A stretch of DNA of 64,000 nt from Ilumatobacteraceae bacterium (GTDB taxonomy: Bacteria > Actinomycetota > Acidimicrobiia > Acidimicrobiales > Ilumatobacteraceae): contig JALQUZ010000001.1 in NCBI GenBank assembly GCA_023263695.1, positions 51,040 to 115,039 of the forward strand, in the 5' to 3' direction. Position 1 is the stretch's first letter. Every line of letters starts with the position of its first letter. The notes beneath the pieces were generated by a model. That model worked only from the letters and a program-made list of their open reading frames with translations. It searched no databases and had not been told where the DNA came from. Positions 20,612-30,092 of this stretch are shown here, in pieces. The translations under genes were made by a program, and so were the position numbers.

Positions 20612-21555
20612 TTACTCGCATCCATTCGAGGATCAGTAGCATCGCGCAATGCGTCTCCAATGAAGTTGATGCACAAAGAAATAATCACGAGTACGAGACA
20701 CGGGAATAGTGCTATCCACCAAAAACCGGTTTGCACTGCCCCTTTTGCTTGACCGACAAGCAGTCCTAGCGATGTTGCACCAGCCCCGGGCTGAGGTCCG
20801 TATCCGAAGAATGACAACGTGGCCTCACCAGAAATTGCACCTACGACCGAAAATGTCAAAGCGACCATGATCGGTCCAATGGAGTTTGGTAGCAGGTGGT
20901 GCTTGATGATGTAATTCCGAGATGCGCCTGATGCACGGGCTGCCTCAATAAATTCTCGTTCTTTAAGTGCGAGCACCTGACCACGGACAATTCGAGCAAC
21001 ACCCATCCAACCAAAGAACGACAGCAGGAAAATGATGAATCGCAACGAGCTCACATCACCGATGATGTATGTAAGCCATTTGATCGACCCAAACATGTTT
21101 CGAACCACCAATAGAGCAACCAGAAATGGGAAGGCTAGAAAAAGATCGGTAACTCGCATGATGACATCGTCAAATCGACCGCCGCGGAACCCCGCAACGG
21201 CACCAACAACGCAACCGACGAACACCGATATGAATGCACTAAATAATCCAATAAGCAACGACACCCGAGTTCCGTAAATCAATCGGCTGTATAAATCACG
21301 ACCAATATCATCGGTTCCTAACCAGGCCAATTTGGATGGCGCAAGATACGAATTCGGTGGTGCTTTAACGGCTTCGTTTACTCCGTATCGCGAAGTGAAT
21401 GGTGAAAGCACGACTGCAAGCACCAGAAGAAACAGCACTCCCGAGCAAACAAGTGCTGCCTTATGACCAGCAAATCGCTTCCACGCCATTTTGCGAGGGC
21501 TCATTGAAACTAACGCTGAATCAGTCAAGACGAATCCTTGGATCCAGGATTGCAT
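20608..21555 (-). CDS. Peptide-type ABC transporter permease (DppC type)
   Basis: GTDDIGRDLYSRLIYGTRVSL, EFIEAARASGASRNYIIKHHLLPN; the true start may be 21504. Confidence 0.92.
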   Translation of the reverse strand: MQSWIQGFVLTDSALVSMSPRKMAWKRFAGHKAALVCSGVLFLLVLAVVLSPFTSRYGVNEAVKAPPNSYLAPSKLAWLGTDDIGRDLYSRLIYGTRVSLLIGLFSAFISVFVGCVVGAVAGFRGGRFDDVIMRVTDLFLAFPFLVALLVVRNMFGSIKWLTYIIGDVSSLRFIIFLLSFFGWMGVARIVRGQVLALKEREFIEAARASGASRNYIIKHHLLPNSIGPIMVALTFSVVGAISGEATLSFFGYGPQPGAGATSLGLLVGQAKGAVQTGFWWIALFPCLVLVIISLCINFIGDALRDATDPRMDASK

Positions 21556-22495
21556 ACGAGATATCTGCGATCAGGTTAAACAACAGAACCGATGCAACAA
21601 TGATGACCATCAATGGCATCAGTAACGGAAAATCACCATTGCCAAATGCACTGAGAAAGTACTTTCCGGTGCCTGGGTAATCGAAGATGTTTTCCGTAAT
21701 GATGAGGCCTCCAACAATTGCACCAATGTCTAATGCTGCAATGGTGATTACAGGAATTAACGCATTGCGTACTCCGTGCCTCATCAAAATGCGGAATTCA
21801 CTTAAACCTTTCGATCGTGCAGTTCGCATGTAATCAGAATTGAGCACGTCGAGCAATGACGACCGCATGTAGCGGCTGTAAACGGCAATGACTTGAATAG
21901 CCACTACCACCGTTGGCAACGCCATGTGTTTAATCATCAATAAAAGGTCAAAGCCTTCTTGTCCAGGTGGATATACGCCAGATGTAGGAAACAAAGTGTT
22001 TCCAAACCACTTACTCCAATAAACAGCAAAAACAAGCTGAAGGAGGATTGACGAAATGTACGGTGGAATCGAAATTCCCACGAATGCAACGGTGTTAACC
22101 GCAACATCTCGCTTGCCACCAGGACGCAATGCAGCGAAAATTCCAATCGTCAAACCAATAGCCACTCCAACAGTGGTCGCAGCTATACCCAATCGGGCGC
22201 TGTTCGCCATTGCATCTTTCAGTTCGGGCCAAACCTCGCGGCTTCCCTTAATACTTCGCGGCCAATGAAAGGTCACGAAATTTTTCAACCAACTGAAATA
22301 TCCAACGACGAAATTTGAACCTAAGCCGTTTACCGACTTGTATTGTGCAATTTTTGAGCGTGTAGCTCGCGGATTGGAACGCATGTAACTCGCCAGAGGG
22401 TCGGTTCCCATTCTCAAAGCGATGTACACCAAAAAGGTCACCAACAAGAGAGTTGGTATTGCCCATGCAGAACGACGGAGTGCAAAGCGAAACAT
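21521..22495 (-). CDS. Peptide-type ABC transporter permease (DppB type)
   Basis: MFRFALRRSAWAIPTLLLVTFLVY; DYMRTARSKGLSEFRILMRHGVRNALIPVITI. Confidence 0.92.
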   Translation of the reverse strand: MFRFALRRSAWAIPTLLLVTFLVYIALRMGTDPLASYMRSNPRATRSKIAQYKSVNGLGSNFVVGYFSWLKNFVTFHWPRSIKGSREVWPELKDAMANSARLGIAATTVGVAIGLTIGIFAALRPGGKRDVAVNTVAFVGISIPPYISSILLQLVFAVYWSKWFGNTLFPTSGVYPPGQEGFDLLLMIKHMALPTVVVAIQVIAVYSRYMRSSLLDVLNSDYMRTARSKGLSEFRILMRHGVRNALIPVITIAALDIGAIVGGLIITENIFDYPGTGKYFLSAFGNGDFPLLMPLMVIIVASVLLFNLIADISYAILDPRIRLD

Positions 22496-22552
22496 GGTTG
22501 CCCTCCCTCTCGTCCTGTGACTGTTGAGATCTACTTCTACTTCATTATGCAG

Positions 22553-22594
22553 ACGGTGCGCGACCCGAACCAAATGGAACGAGTCGCGCACCGT
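22553..22594 (-). repeat. 12-bp perfect inverted repeat (ACGGTGCGCGAC / GTCGCGCACCGT), intercistronic hairpin between SBP and permease genes
   Basis: Arms 22553-22564 and 22583-22594, 18-nt loop, just after the SBP stop codon. Confidence 0.8.
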
Positions 22595-22618
22595 ACATGC
22601 GTACTAGTGACTAATTGA

Positions 22619-24325
22619 CTAGAGAACCGTTACTACTGGTTCGCCGGTCAACAAGTTGGAAACGACGTACTTACCATCGTTGGTCGTGGTGAATGCACCT
22701 GGGCTGACAGGGAATGCTGTCGTCCATACCATCCACGAAGAGTTTGCACACTCCGTGATTGGGTTGAGGCACTCTGGCCACTGCTCGGCTCCGATAACGA
22801 TCTTGCCGTCACCGTCGACGTCGGTCCACTGGTGGAAGTTATTGAACGCCTGGTAGTTGTTCAACTCTCCATCAACGGGTCCACCAACTTTGTCTGTGCG
22901 CCAGAAACCCGACTTAGGGAACTGGAACAATGGCAAGAGGACGTGGTCCGCAGCCATCAAACGAAGTGCAGCTTTGATGTCGTCGGCACGCTTTACGGTG
23001 TCAACTTCAACGTCTGCGTTGTGAAGCAAGTCCGAAGCCTCTTTGTTGCACCAACCCTGTGTGTTCTGTCCTACGTTGTTATTAGCATCGGTTGGGATCT
23101 GGTCACACACAAATGACGAGGTGAGGTACGCAGGATCCGGTGGAGCCGTGCTGATGTACATCGCCATGTCGTAGTCGAGTGCTGGCAAACGCTTCTGGAA
23201 GTAACAAGCTGCGTCGCAGTTGTCAGCCTTTACGTTGAATCCTGCTGCTTGCAGCAATGGAATCAGGTAAGCCTGGGTGCTTTCGCGGCGGGTATTACCC
23301 GTGTTTACTACCCAACGAATTTCTGGCGCAACGCCGTCTTTTGCCCAGAAACCAGCGTCATTCTTTTTCCAGCCTGCATCTTCCATGATCTTTGCAGCGC
23401 CTTCAGCGTCATAGCTACCTGCAAATTCATCTCCTACACAGTAATCACCAGGGGTGATTGGACCACACTGCAACAACTTTCCAGTTGGAGCGATTGGAGT
23501 GTAAATCTGTGCAAACAATGCATCGCGGTCAATTGACTTTGAGAATGCTTCACGGAAATTATCGTCTGCAAAAGGTCCGCACTTCTGGTTGAAGTAGAAC
23601 GCTTCAAAGTCACCACCAAATTGAACCGATGAAGCAATGTTGTCTTGCTTAACTGCTTCTTCGATTCCCTGGTAGTACTGCGGATAAATGAAGTCAACAT
23701 CGCCAGCCTTGATTGACGCAATTTCTGTGTCACTGTCGGCCTTTGGAACCATGACAACCTTCGGTGCCACAGCCTTGTCGGTGCCCCAGTACTTGTCGTT
23801 TGGAACATAGACGATCTGGTCCTTGCTCCAAGATTGCATTTTGTATGGACGTGCCGAGTATGGAATGAAATCTGCGAAGTCACCTGAAACGTCAGCAGTA
23901 TTTTTCACTGATGCAGCTTTGATGAGCCCAGAGAACAAGCCCTTGTACGGTGCGTAGACAGACTTCAACGTGACAACAACCTGCTTGTCACTTGTTCCTG
24001 CTTCTACAGATGTCACTTGGTCATAACCAGTTGTTGACAATGAACCAGGTGTGTTCAACGAAGCATCCCAAGTTGCCTTGAAGTCTGCAACGGTGATTGG
24101 TGATCCATCTTCCCACACTGCTTCTGGAGCAATGTCGTAAGTAATGGTCATGCCTTTACTGGCTGATGCTGGTGGTGTGTAGTCGTAGGCGCGTGTTGCA
24201 CAAGCATCAAGGCTTGTGAACGCTGCACCTTCGTTGCTGGATGAACTGCCACCGCAAGCTGCCACTACCAGTGACAACGCTGCGAAGCCAGCAACAACTC
24301 CAGCGAGTTTGTTGGTTTTCTTCAC
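22619..24325 (-). CDS. Peptide-type ABC transporter substrate-binding lipoprotein (SBP family 5)
   Basis: Lipobox VVAACGG; VWEDGSPITVADFKATWD; NFREAFSKSIDRDALF. Confidence 0.93.
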   Translation of the reverse strand: MKKTNKLAGVVAGFAALSLVVAACGGSSSSNEGAAFTSLDACATRAYDYTPPASASKGMTITYDIAPEAVWEDGSPITVADFKATWDASLNTPGSLSTTGYDQVTSVEAGTSDKQVVVTLKSVYAPYKGLFSGLIKAASVKNTADVSGDFADFIPYSARPYKMQSWSKDQIVYVPNDKYWGTDKAVAPKVVMVPKADSDTEIASIKAGDVDFIYPQYYQGIEEAVKQDNIASSVQFGGDFEAFYFNQKCGPFADDNFREAFSKSIDRDALFAQIYTPIAPTGKLLQCGPITPGDYCVGDEFAGSYDAEGAAKIMEDAGWKKNDAGFWAKDGVAPEIRWVVNTGNTRRESTQAYLIPLLQAAGFNVKADNCDAACYFQKRLPALDYDMAMYISTAPPDPAYLTSSFVCDQIPTDANNNVGQNTQGWCNKEASDLLHNADVEVDTVKRADDIKAALRLMAADHVLLPLFQFPKSGFWRTDKVGGPVDGELNNYQAFNNFHQWTDVDGDGKIVIGAEQWPECLNPITECANSSWMVWTTAFPVSPGAFTTTNDGKYVVSNLLTGEPVVTVL

Positions 24326-24425
24326 TCTCGACCTCCCCGTCGATTAGGTGGGTGTTACCCCAATTGGGTCGGGACAAGGTGCCCCGACATGTGCGTCAAA
24401 GGCTACTAGCGCTACAGGTATGGCG

Positions 24426-25214
24426 CTATCGAGATCGGTATTGTACGATCCGAGCAAACTCAGACGGGTCAAGGGATGCCCCGCCCACCAAGGCCCCATC
24501 AATATCTGGCTGTGCCATGATTTCGGCAATATTGGCCGCCTTTACGCTTCCTCCGTATTGCAGCCGAACGGCACTGGCAGCCTTTTCACCCACAACCTCT
24601 TGCACCTGGGCACGAATTGCCCCAATGACTGCTTGGGCATCGCCCGCGGAGGCAGTTCTGCCGGTGCCAATTGCCCAAATCGGTTCATAAGCAATCACCA
24701 TATTGCACACCTGATCGACCGTGCGACCCACAAGAGCAGCGCGTACTTGACCCATCACCTTTTCGGTGGTCTTACCTGCTTCACGCTCATCAAGAGTTTC
24801 TCCAACGCACACGATTGGATACATGTTCAATTTCTGCACGGTGGTGATTTTCTTTGAAACGTCTGCGTCAGTCTCTCCGAATATCTCGCGACGTTCGCTG
24901 TGTCCGACAATGACGTACTGCACTCCGAGCTTGGCTAAAAATGCTGCAGCAACTTCACCCGTGAATGCACCCTTCTCTTCCCAATGGCAATTTTGAGCTC
25001 CAAGGTGAATGCGCAATTCATCGGCATCAATCAGTGTCTGAACGCTTCGTATGTCGGTAAAAGGCGGATGTACCGAAACATCAACCGCACTGAAATCATC
25101 TTTGGTGAGCAGGTACGCAAGTTTTTGCAGACTCTGAATTGCTTCAAAGTGATTATTGTGCATTTTCCAGTTTCCGCTGATCAGCGGTTTGCGATAAACG
25201 GTGCTATCTGGCAT
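24426..25214 (-). CDS. tpiA: Triose-phosphate isomerase
   Basis: SGNWKMHNN, IVGHSERREIFGE, YEPIWAIGTG, GALVGGASL. Confidence 0.97.
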   Translation of the reverse strand: MPDSTVYRKPLISGNWKMHNNHFEAIQSLQKLAYLLTKDDFSAVDVSVHPPFTDIRSVQTLIDADELRIHLGAQNCHWEEKGAFTGEVAAAFLAKLGVQYVIVGHSERREIFGETDADVSKKITTVQKLNMYPIVCVGETLDEREAGKTTEKVMGQVRAALVGRTVDQVCNMVIAYEPIWAIGTGRTASAGDAQAVIGAIRAQVQEVVGEKAASAVRLQYGGSVKAANIAEIMAQPDIDGALVGGASLDPSEFARIVQYRSR

Positions 25215-26319
25215 TCGGTGCTCCTCGCAATGCGGCAAGACCAGGAAGGTCGCCGAGTTCTAAAAATTCAAGTGAAGCACCGCCACCAGTCGAAACGTGG
25301 TCTACTTCATCTTCCAGTTTGAACTGCGCGAGCGCAGCCGCGGAGTCTCCTCCACCTACAACAGTGAATGCTTTGGTGTCTGCAACGGCTTGAGCAACTG
25401 TCTTTGTTCCCGATGCAAAACGCGGATCTTCGAACATCCCCATTGGACCATTCCAAAAAACCGATCGAGCATCCATGATGATGTCGGTAAATGCAGCGGC
25501 AGTTCCCGGACCGATGTCTAAACCTTTTGCTCCATCGGGCAATCGAATACCAAACGTTTGATATACGCCTTGCGCATCGAGACCAATGATGTCTTCTGGA
25601 AGATGAATGGGAACTGGCCCAGCGAGAAGTTTCTTACAAGTTTCAATCTGGTCGCGCTCACAAATGGAATCTCCAACCGGATAACCCTGAGCAGCGAGGA
25701 AAGTAAAGCACATTCCTCCGCCAATGATGAAGGCATCAACGCGCTCTTGCAATGCTTCAATCACTCCGATTTTGTCACTGACCTTTGCGCCACCGAGCAC
25801 CGCAACAAACGGACGCTTTGGTTTCTCGCGTAAATCACCCAACACGTCTACTTCGCGTTGTAGTAATCGCCCAGCAGCCGAAGGCAATGTCTGAGATGGA
25901 CCGACAATCGACGCATGTGATCGATGTGCTGCTCCGAAAGCGTCATCGACGTACATATCAATGCCCTCGATGAGATGTTTAACAAATGCTGGGTCATTGC
26001 CCTCTTCGCCTGGATTAAACCTCAGATTCTCAAGCAGTTCTACACCAGGCGCCAGTTCGGCAAGTCGTGCGCGTACGGGAGCCATCGAATACTTCACATT
26101 CGGTGACCCCTTTGGCCGACCTAAGTGACTTGCACATACAACGTGTGCACCGCGACCCGTCAGGTATTCAATCGTTGGCAACGCCGCGCGAATACGAAAA
26201 TCGTCGGCAATGGTTCGATTGTCATCGGGTCCCTCCATCGGAACATTGAAGTCTGTACGAACCAGCACGCGCTTGCCCGAGACGTCGCCAAGGTCTTCTA
26301 ACGATGGAACGCGAGACAT
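25204..26319 (-). CDS. pgk: Phosphoglycerate kinase
   Basis: VLVRTDFNVPM, SHLGRPKG, AVLGGAKVSDK, VGGGDSAAA. Confidence 0.97.
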   Translation of the reverse strand: MSRVPSLEDLGDVSGKRVLVRTDFNVPMEGPDDNRTIADDFRIRAALPTIEYLTGRGAHVVCASHLGRPKGSPNVKYSMAPVRARLAELAPGVELLENLRFNPGEEGNDPAFVKHLIEGIDMYVDDAFGAAHRSHASIVGPSQTLPSAAGRLLQREVDVLGDLREKPKRPFVAVLGGAKVSDKIGVIEALQERVDAFIIGGGMCFTFLAAQGYPVGDSICERDQIETCKKLLAGPVPIHLPEDIIGLDAQGVYQTFGIRLPDGAKGLDIGPGTAAAFTDIIMDARSVFWNGPMGMFEDPRFASGTKTVAQAVADTKAFTVVGGGDSAAALAQFKLEDEVDHVSTGGGASLEFLELGDLPGLAALRGAPNAR

Positions 26320-26328
26320 GAAATGCGG

Positions 26329-27342
26329 TTACTTCGAGGAACCGATGTGCTTGGTCAAATCAACAAGCCGGTTTGAATAGCCCCACTCGTTGTCGTACCA
26401 ACCAAGGACTTTTACAAGATTGCCCATAGTCATGGTGAGATCGCTATCGAATACACATGAATGCGGGTTCGTCACAATGTCGCTGGAAACAATGGGTGCA
26501 TCGGTGTATTCGAGCACACCCTTCAAAGGACCATCAGCGGCTTTCTTGAAGGCCGCATTGATCTCATCTTTTGATGGACTCGAATTCAGAACTGCAACGA
26601 AATCGGTGATTGAACCCGTTGGAACTGGGACACGCAATGAAGTTCCGTCTAATTTGCCCTTCATCGCTTCAAGCACGAGGCTTGTTGCACGAGCAGCACC
26701 AGTTCCTGTCGGAGTGATGTTGATGGCTGCACCACGCGCGCGGCGCAAGTCGCTATGTGGGCCGTCCACCAATTGCTGATCACCCGTGTAGGCGTGAATG
26801 GTGGTCATCAATCCTTTATCCACACCGAATGCATCATCAAGCACCTTCACCATTGGCACGAAGCAGTTGGTGGTGCAGCTCGCGTTCGACACCACCTTGT
26901 GCTTACTGCGATCAAAGTCTTGGTGATTAACGCCAAATACGAATGTCGCATCAGCTCCTGCCGAAGGCGCCGAAACGATCACGATTGGAGCACCAGCGTC
27001 CACATGCGCCGCTGCCTTGTCGCGATCAGTGAAGAAACCAGTTGATTCGATAACGACGTCCACTCCGAGGGCTGCCCAAGGGAGATCCTTTGGGTCACGA
27101 TGCTGGAGTACTTTCAGAACTTTGCCATCAATGCTGATGCCGTCGTCGACTGGCTTAATGACATTTGGCAAAATACCCAGTACCGAGTCGTACTTCAACA
27201 AGTGCGCCATCGTCTTGATGTTGCCCAGATCGTTAACCGCAACGATTTCAATCGGCGCATGTGCTGCTTGCACTGCACGAAAGAAGTTGCGTCCGATGCG
27301 TCCGAAACCATTGATACCTACGCGAATTGGAGTGTTTGCCAT
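26329..27342 (-). CDS. gap: Glyceraldehyde-3-phosphate dehydrogenase
   Basis: RVGINGFGRIGRNFFR, VSNASCTTNCFVPM; start assigned to MANTPIRVG. Confidence 0.97.
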   Translation of the reverse strand: MANTPIRVGINGFGRIGRNFFRAVQAAHAPIEIVAVNDLGNIKTMAHLLKYDSVLGILPNVIKPVDDGISIDGKVLKVLQHRDPKDLPWAALGVDVVIESTGFFTDRDKAAAHVDAGAPIVIVSAPSAGADATFVFGVNHQDFDRSKHKVVSNASCTTNCFVPMVKVLDDAFGVDKGLMTTIHAYTGDQQLVDGPHSDLRRARGAAINITPTGTGAARATSLVLEAMKGKLDGTSLRVPVPTGSITDFVAVLNSSPSKDEINAAFKKAADGPLKGVLEYTDAPIVSSDIVTNPHSCVFDSDLTMTMGNLVKVLGWYDNEWGYSNRLVDLTKHIGSSK

Positions 27343-27368
27343 AGAGGCAGACATTAGCAACCGTGTGA

Positions 27369-28220
27369 CTATCGGGCGATATCTCGGTGAATTACCCGCG
27401 GGTGATGCCCAAATTGAACGAACTTTCGTCCAATCTCTTCAGCAATCGCAACCGACCGGTGTCGACCACCCGTGCAACCGATAGCCACGGTCAAGTAACT
27501 CTTGCCCTCAGCTCGATATGCAGGAAGCAGCATTCCAAACAGCGCGTCGATCTTCTCAACGAACTCGAGTGCCAGCGGTTGTTGGAGAACGAAATCTGCA
27601 ACCGGTTGATCCAACCCACTCAATGGCCGAAGCGATTCCTCCCAATGTGGATTCGGTAAAAAACGAACATCAAATACGAGGTCAACATCCAATGGTATTC
27701 CATGTTTGTAACCAAACGATTCAACCGTCAACTGCATGACATCTTTGCCGTCAACAGGAGCAAACAAATCATGAATCTGAGATTTCAATTGATGCACATT
27801 GAGCGATGAGGTATCGATCACTAAGTCTGCGGAACCCTTCACCAATTCGAGCATTGAACGTTCTTTTAGAATCGCTTCTTCAACGCTGGTAGTTGCACTA
27901 CTCAGTGGGTGTTTGCGACGTGTGGATCCGTAACGCTTCACCAATTCTGGGGTGGACGCATCTAGATACAAAATGCGAACTCGATGTCCGGCTTCTCGCA
28001 AATTCACGACAACGTCAATTGCATTAGTTTGATTTGAAGGTGTACCGAGCACGAGCGCGAGTTGCAAATCTTCTGCTCCGTTTTCTGCGAGTTCAACAAC
28101 CTTGTCAACAAGTGTGATTGGCATATTGTCAACGACAAACCAACCGAGGTCTTCAAGATCATCTGCAGCTTGGGACCGGCCAGCACCGGATAGACCAACG
28201 ATGAGCAGAATATCGGCCAC
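27369..28220 (-). CDS. rapZ: RNase adapter protein RapZ
   Basis: IVGLSGAGRSQAADDLEDLGWFVVDN; FGYKHGIPLDVDLVFDVRFLPNP; IGCTGGRHRSVAIAE. Confidence 0.95.
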   Translation of the reverse strand: MADILLIVGLSGAGRSQAADDLEDLGWFVVDNMPITLVDKVVELAENGAEDLQLALVLGTPSNQTNAIDVVVNLREAGHRVRILYLDASTPELVKRYGSTRRKHPLSSATTSVEEAILKERSMLELVKGSADLVIDTSSLNVHQLKSQIHDLFAPVDGKDVMQLTVESFGYKHGIPLDVDLVFDVRFLPNPHWEESLRPLSGLDQPVADFVLQQPLALEFVEKIDALFGMLLPAYRAEGKSYLTVAIGCTGGRHRSVAIAEEIGRKFVQFGHHPRVIHRDIAR

Positions 28221-28229
28221 GTGAAAATG

Positions 28230-30089
28230 CTACCCGTGTAGGTGTTTGAAGACTTCGCGAGCAACGGGTTCAGGCAGCCAACCAAGAGTTAACAAGTTGT
28301 CAAGTGATGCCTTTTTTACGGCAGCAACACTTCCGAAGTGGGAAATAAGTCTCTTCTTGCGCGCCTCACCCAGTCCAGCAACACCATCTAATACGCCCTT
28401 GGTCATCCGCTTCCCGCGTAATTCGCGATGAAATGAGTTAGCAAAACGGTGAGCTTCGTCGCGAATCACCTGCAACATGAACAATGCATCACTGCCGCGA
28501 GGCACATCTACCGCTTCTGCTCTATTCGGGATGAACACCTCTTCAAGACGTTTAGCCAATGACGCGACAGGGATCTCATGTTCTAATCCAAGTTCACTTA
28601 TCACTTCCATTGCCACTCCGAGTTGACCTTTTCCTCCGTCAACAAGAATCAATTGCGGCGGATAGGCAAACTTTCCAGGACGATCGCCTCGTTGATCTAC
28701 TGGCATATCACGTTCTGCGATATACGCGGACAGCCTTCGAGTGAGCACTTCCTTCATCGCAGCGTAATCATCGTTTCCAGGCACGTCCTTTATCTTGAAT
28801 TTGCGGTACTCACGTTTAACCGGAAGTCCGTCTTCAAGCACCACCATGCTCCCCACATAGTCAGTTCCCTGCAGATGCGCCATGTCGTAACACTCAATGC
28901 GCAATGGTGCCTCTGGCAAATTCAGTAAGTCCTGCAATTCGGTAAGGGCTCGACTACGACTGTTGTGATCAGATGCGCGTTTCATTCGATGTCGAGCAAA
29001 TTCATCTGTTGCGTTTTTAACGACAGTCGCCAACAATTCCCGTTTGTCCCCACGAGATGGAACACGAATTTCTACTTTGGTTCCACGTTCTTTCTCTAAC
29101 CATTCCTCCATCGCCAATTGGCTCTCTGGAGCTTGAGACACCAGAATTTCCTTTGGAACGCCAAGTGGTGGCGCATCCCCGTAAATGCTTTCGAGAATAC
29201 GATCCATCAATTGACCAGCGCTCACATCTTCAACTTTGTCAAGAATGAATCCGTTACGGCCCATTACTCGTCCACGACGTACATAAAACACTTGCACGGA
29301 TGCTTCAAACTCATCATCAGCGACACCGATGACATCAATGTTTTCAGATTGATCCCCAACCATTTGCTGTCGTTCAAGTGCCTTGTTGATATGCGTGAGC
29401 CGATCTCTCAACACTGCTGCTCGTTCAAAATCTTGAATCTTTGAAGCGTCCTTCATTTCTAATTCGATTCTGTTCACGATTTCGTCTGAATCGCCGTTCA
29501 AAAACCGCTGAAGGTCGTGAACATATTTTGAATATTGCTGCGCTTCAACATTGCCCACACATGGGCCGCTGCACTTTTCAATGTGGAACAGCAGACACGG
29601 TCGACCAAGACGATTGTGTTGCTTGAAGACACCGTTAGAACATGTGCGTACGGGGAACGTTCGCAGCACGAGTTCCAACGTGTCTCGAATGACCCAAGCA
29701 TTGACATACGGTCCGAAGTACTTCGTACCCTTTCGTCGTCTGCCACGCATCACGAGTGCTCGAGGCCATTCCTCATCAAGGGTGATTGCAAGGAATGGGT
29801 AACTCTTATCATCGCGTAGGCGAATGTTGAATCGGGGTCGGTGCTCTTTGATCAGGTTGTATTCAAGAATCAGGGCTTCAACTTCATTGCGAACCTCAAT
29901 CCATTCCACACTGGCAGCAATCGACATCATCTTGGCTGTGCGTGGATGGAGCGTGTGCGGATCTGCGAAATAGCTGCCAACGCGAGAACGAAGGTTTACT
30001 GCTTTACCGACATAGATAACGCCGCCTTGTTCGTCCTTGAATTGATACGAACCCGGAGTATCGGGGATGGGTATCGACGGCCGTTGCAC
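28230..30089 (-). CDS. uvrC: Excinuclease ABC subunit C
   Basis: TPGSYQFKDEQGGVIYVGKAVNLRSRV GIY-YIG domain; LILVDGGKGQL; HhH C-terminus. Confidence 0.97.
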   Translation of the reverse strand: MQRPSIPIPDTPGSYQFKDEQGGVIYVGKAVNLRSRVGSYFADPHTLHPRTAKMMSIAASVEWIEVRNEVEALILEYNLIKEHRPRFNIRLRDDKSYPFLAITLDEEWPRALVMRGRRRKGTKYFGPYVNAWVIRDTLELVLRTFPVRTCSNGVFKQHNRLGRPCLLFHIEKCSGPCVGNVEAQQYSKYVHDLQRFLNGDSDEIVNRIELEMKDASKIQDFERAAVLRDRLTHINKALERQQMVGDQSENIDVIGVADDEFEASVQVFYVRRGRVMGRNGFILDKVEDVSAGQLMDRILESIYGDAPPLGVPKEILVSQAPESQLAMEEWLEKERGTKVEIRVPSRGDKRELLATVVKNATDEFARHRMKRASDHNSRSRALTELQDLLNLPEAPLRIECYDMAHLQGTDYVGSMVVLEDGLPVKREYRKFKIKDVPGNDDYAAMKEVLTRRLSAYIAERDMPVDQRGDRPGKFAYPPQLILVDGGKGQLGVAMEVISELGLEHEIPVASLAKRLEEVFIPNRAEAVDVPRGSDALFMLQVIRDEAHRFANSFHRELRGKRMTKGVLDGVAGLGEARKKRLISHFGSVAAVKKASLDNLLTLGWLPEPVAREVFKHLHG

Positions 30090-30092
30090 TGC

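Noticed and set aside
24362-24385. GTCGGG...CCCGAC hairpin downstream of tpiA as a definite intrinsic terminator
   Set aside because: The stem is only 6 bp with no T-tract on the transcribed strand; too weak to call as a terminator, noted only as context.
27369-28220. RapZ Walker A with Arg instead of Lys (GLSGAGRS)
   Set aside because: I recall the same substitution in other actinobacterial RapZ proteins, so it is not specific to this genome.
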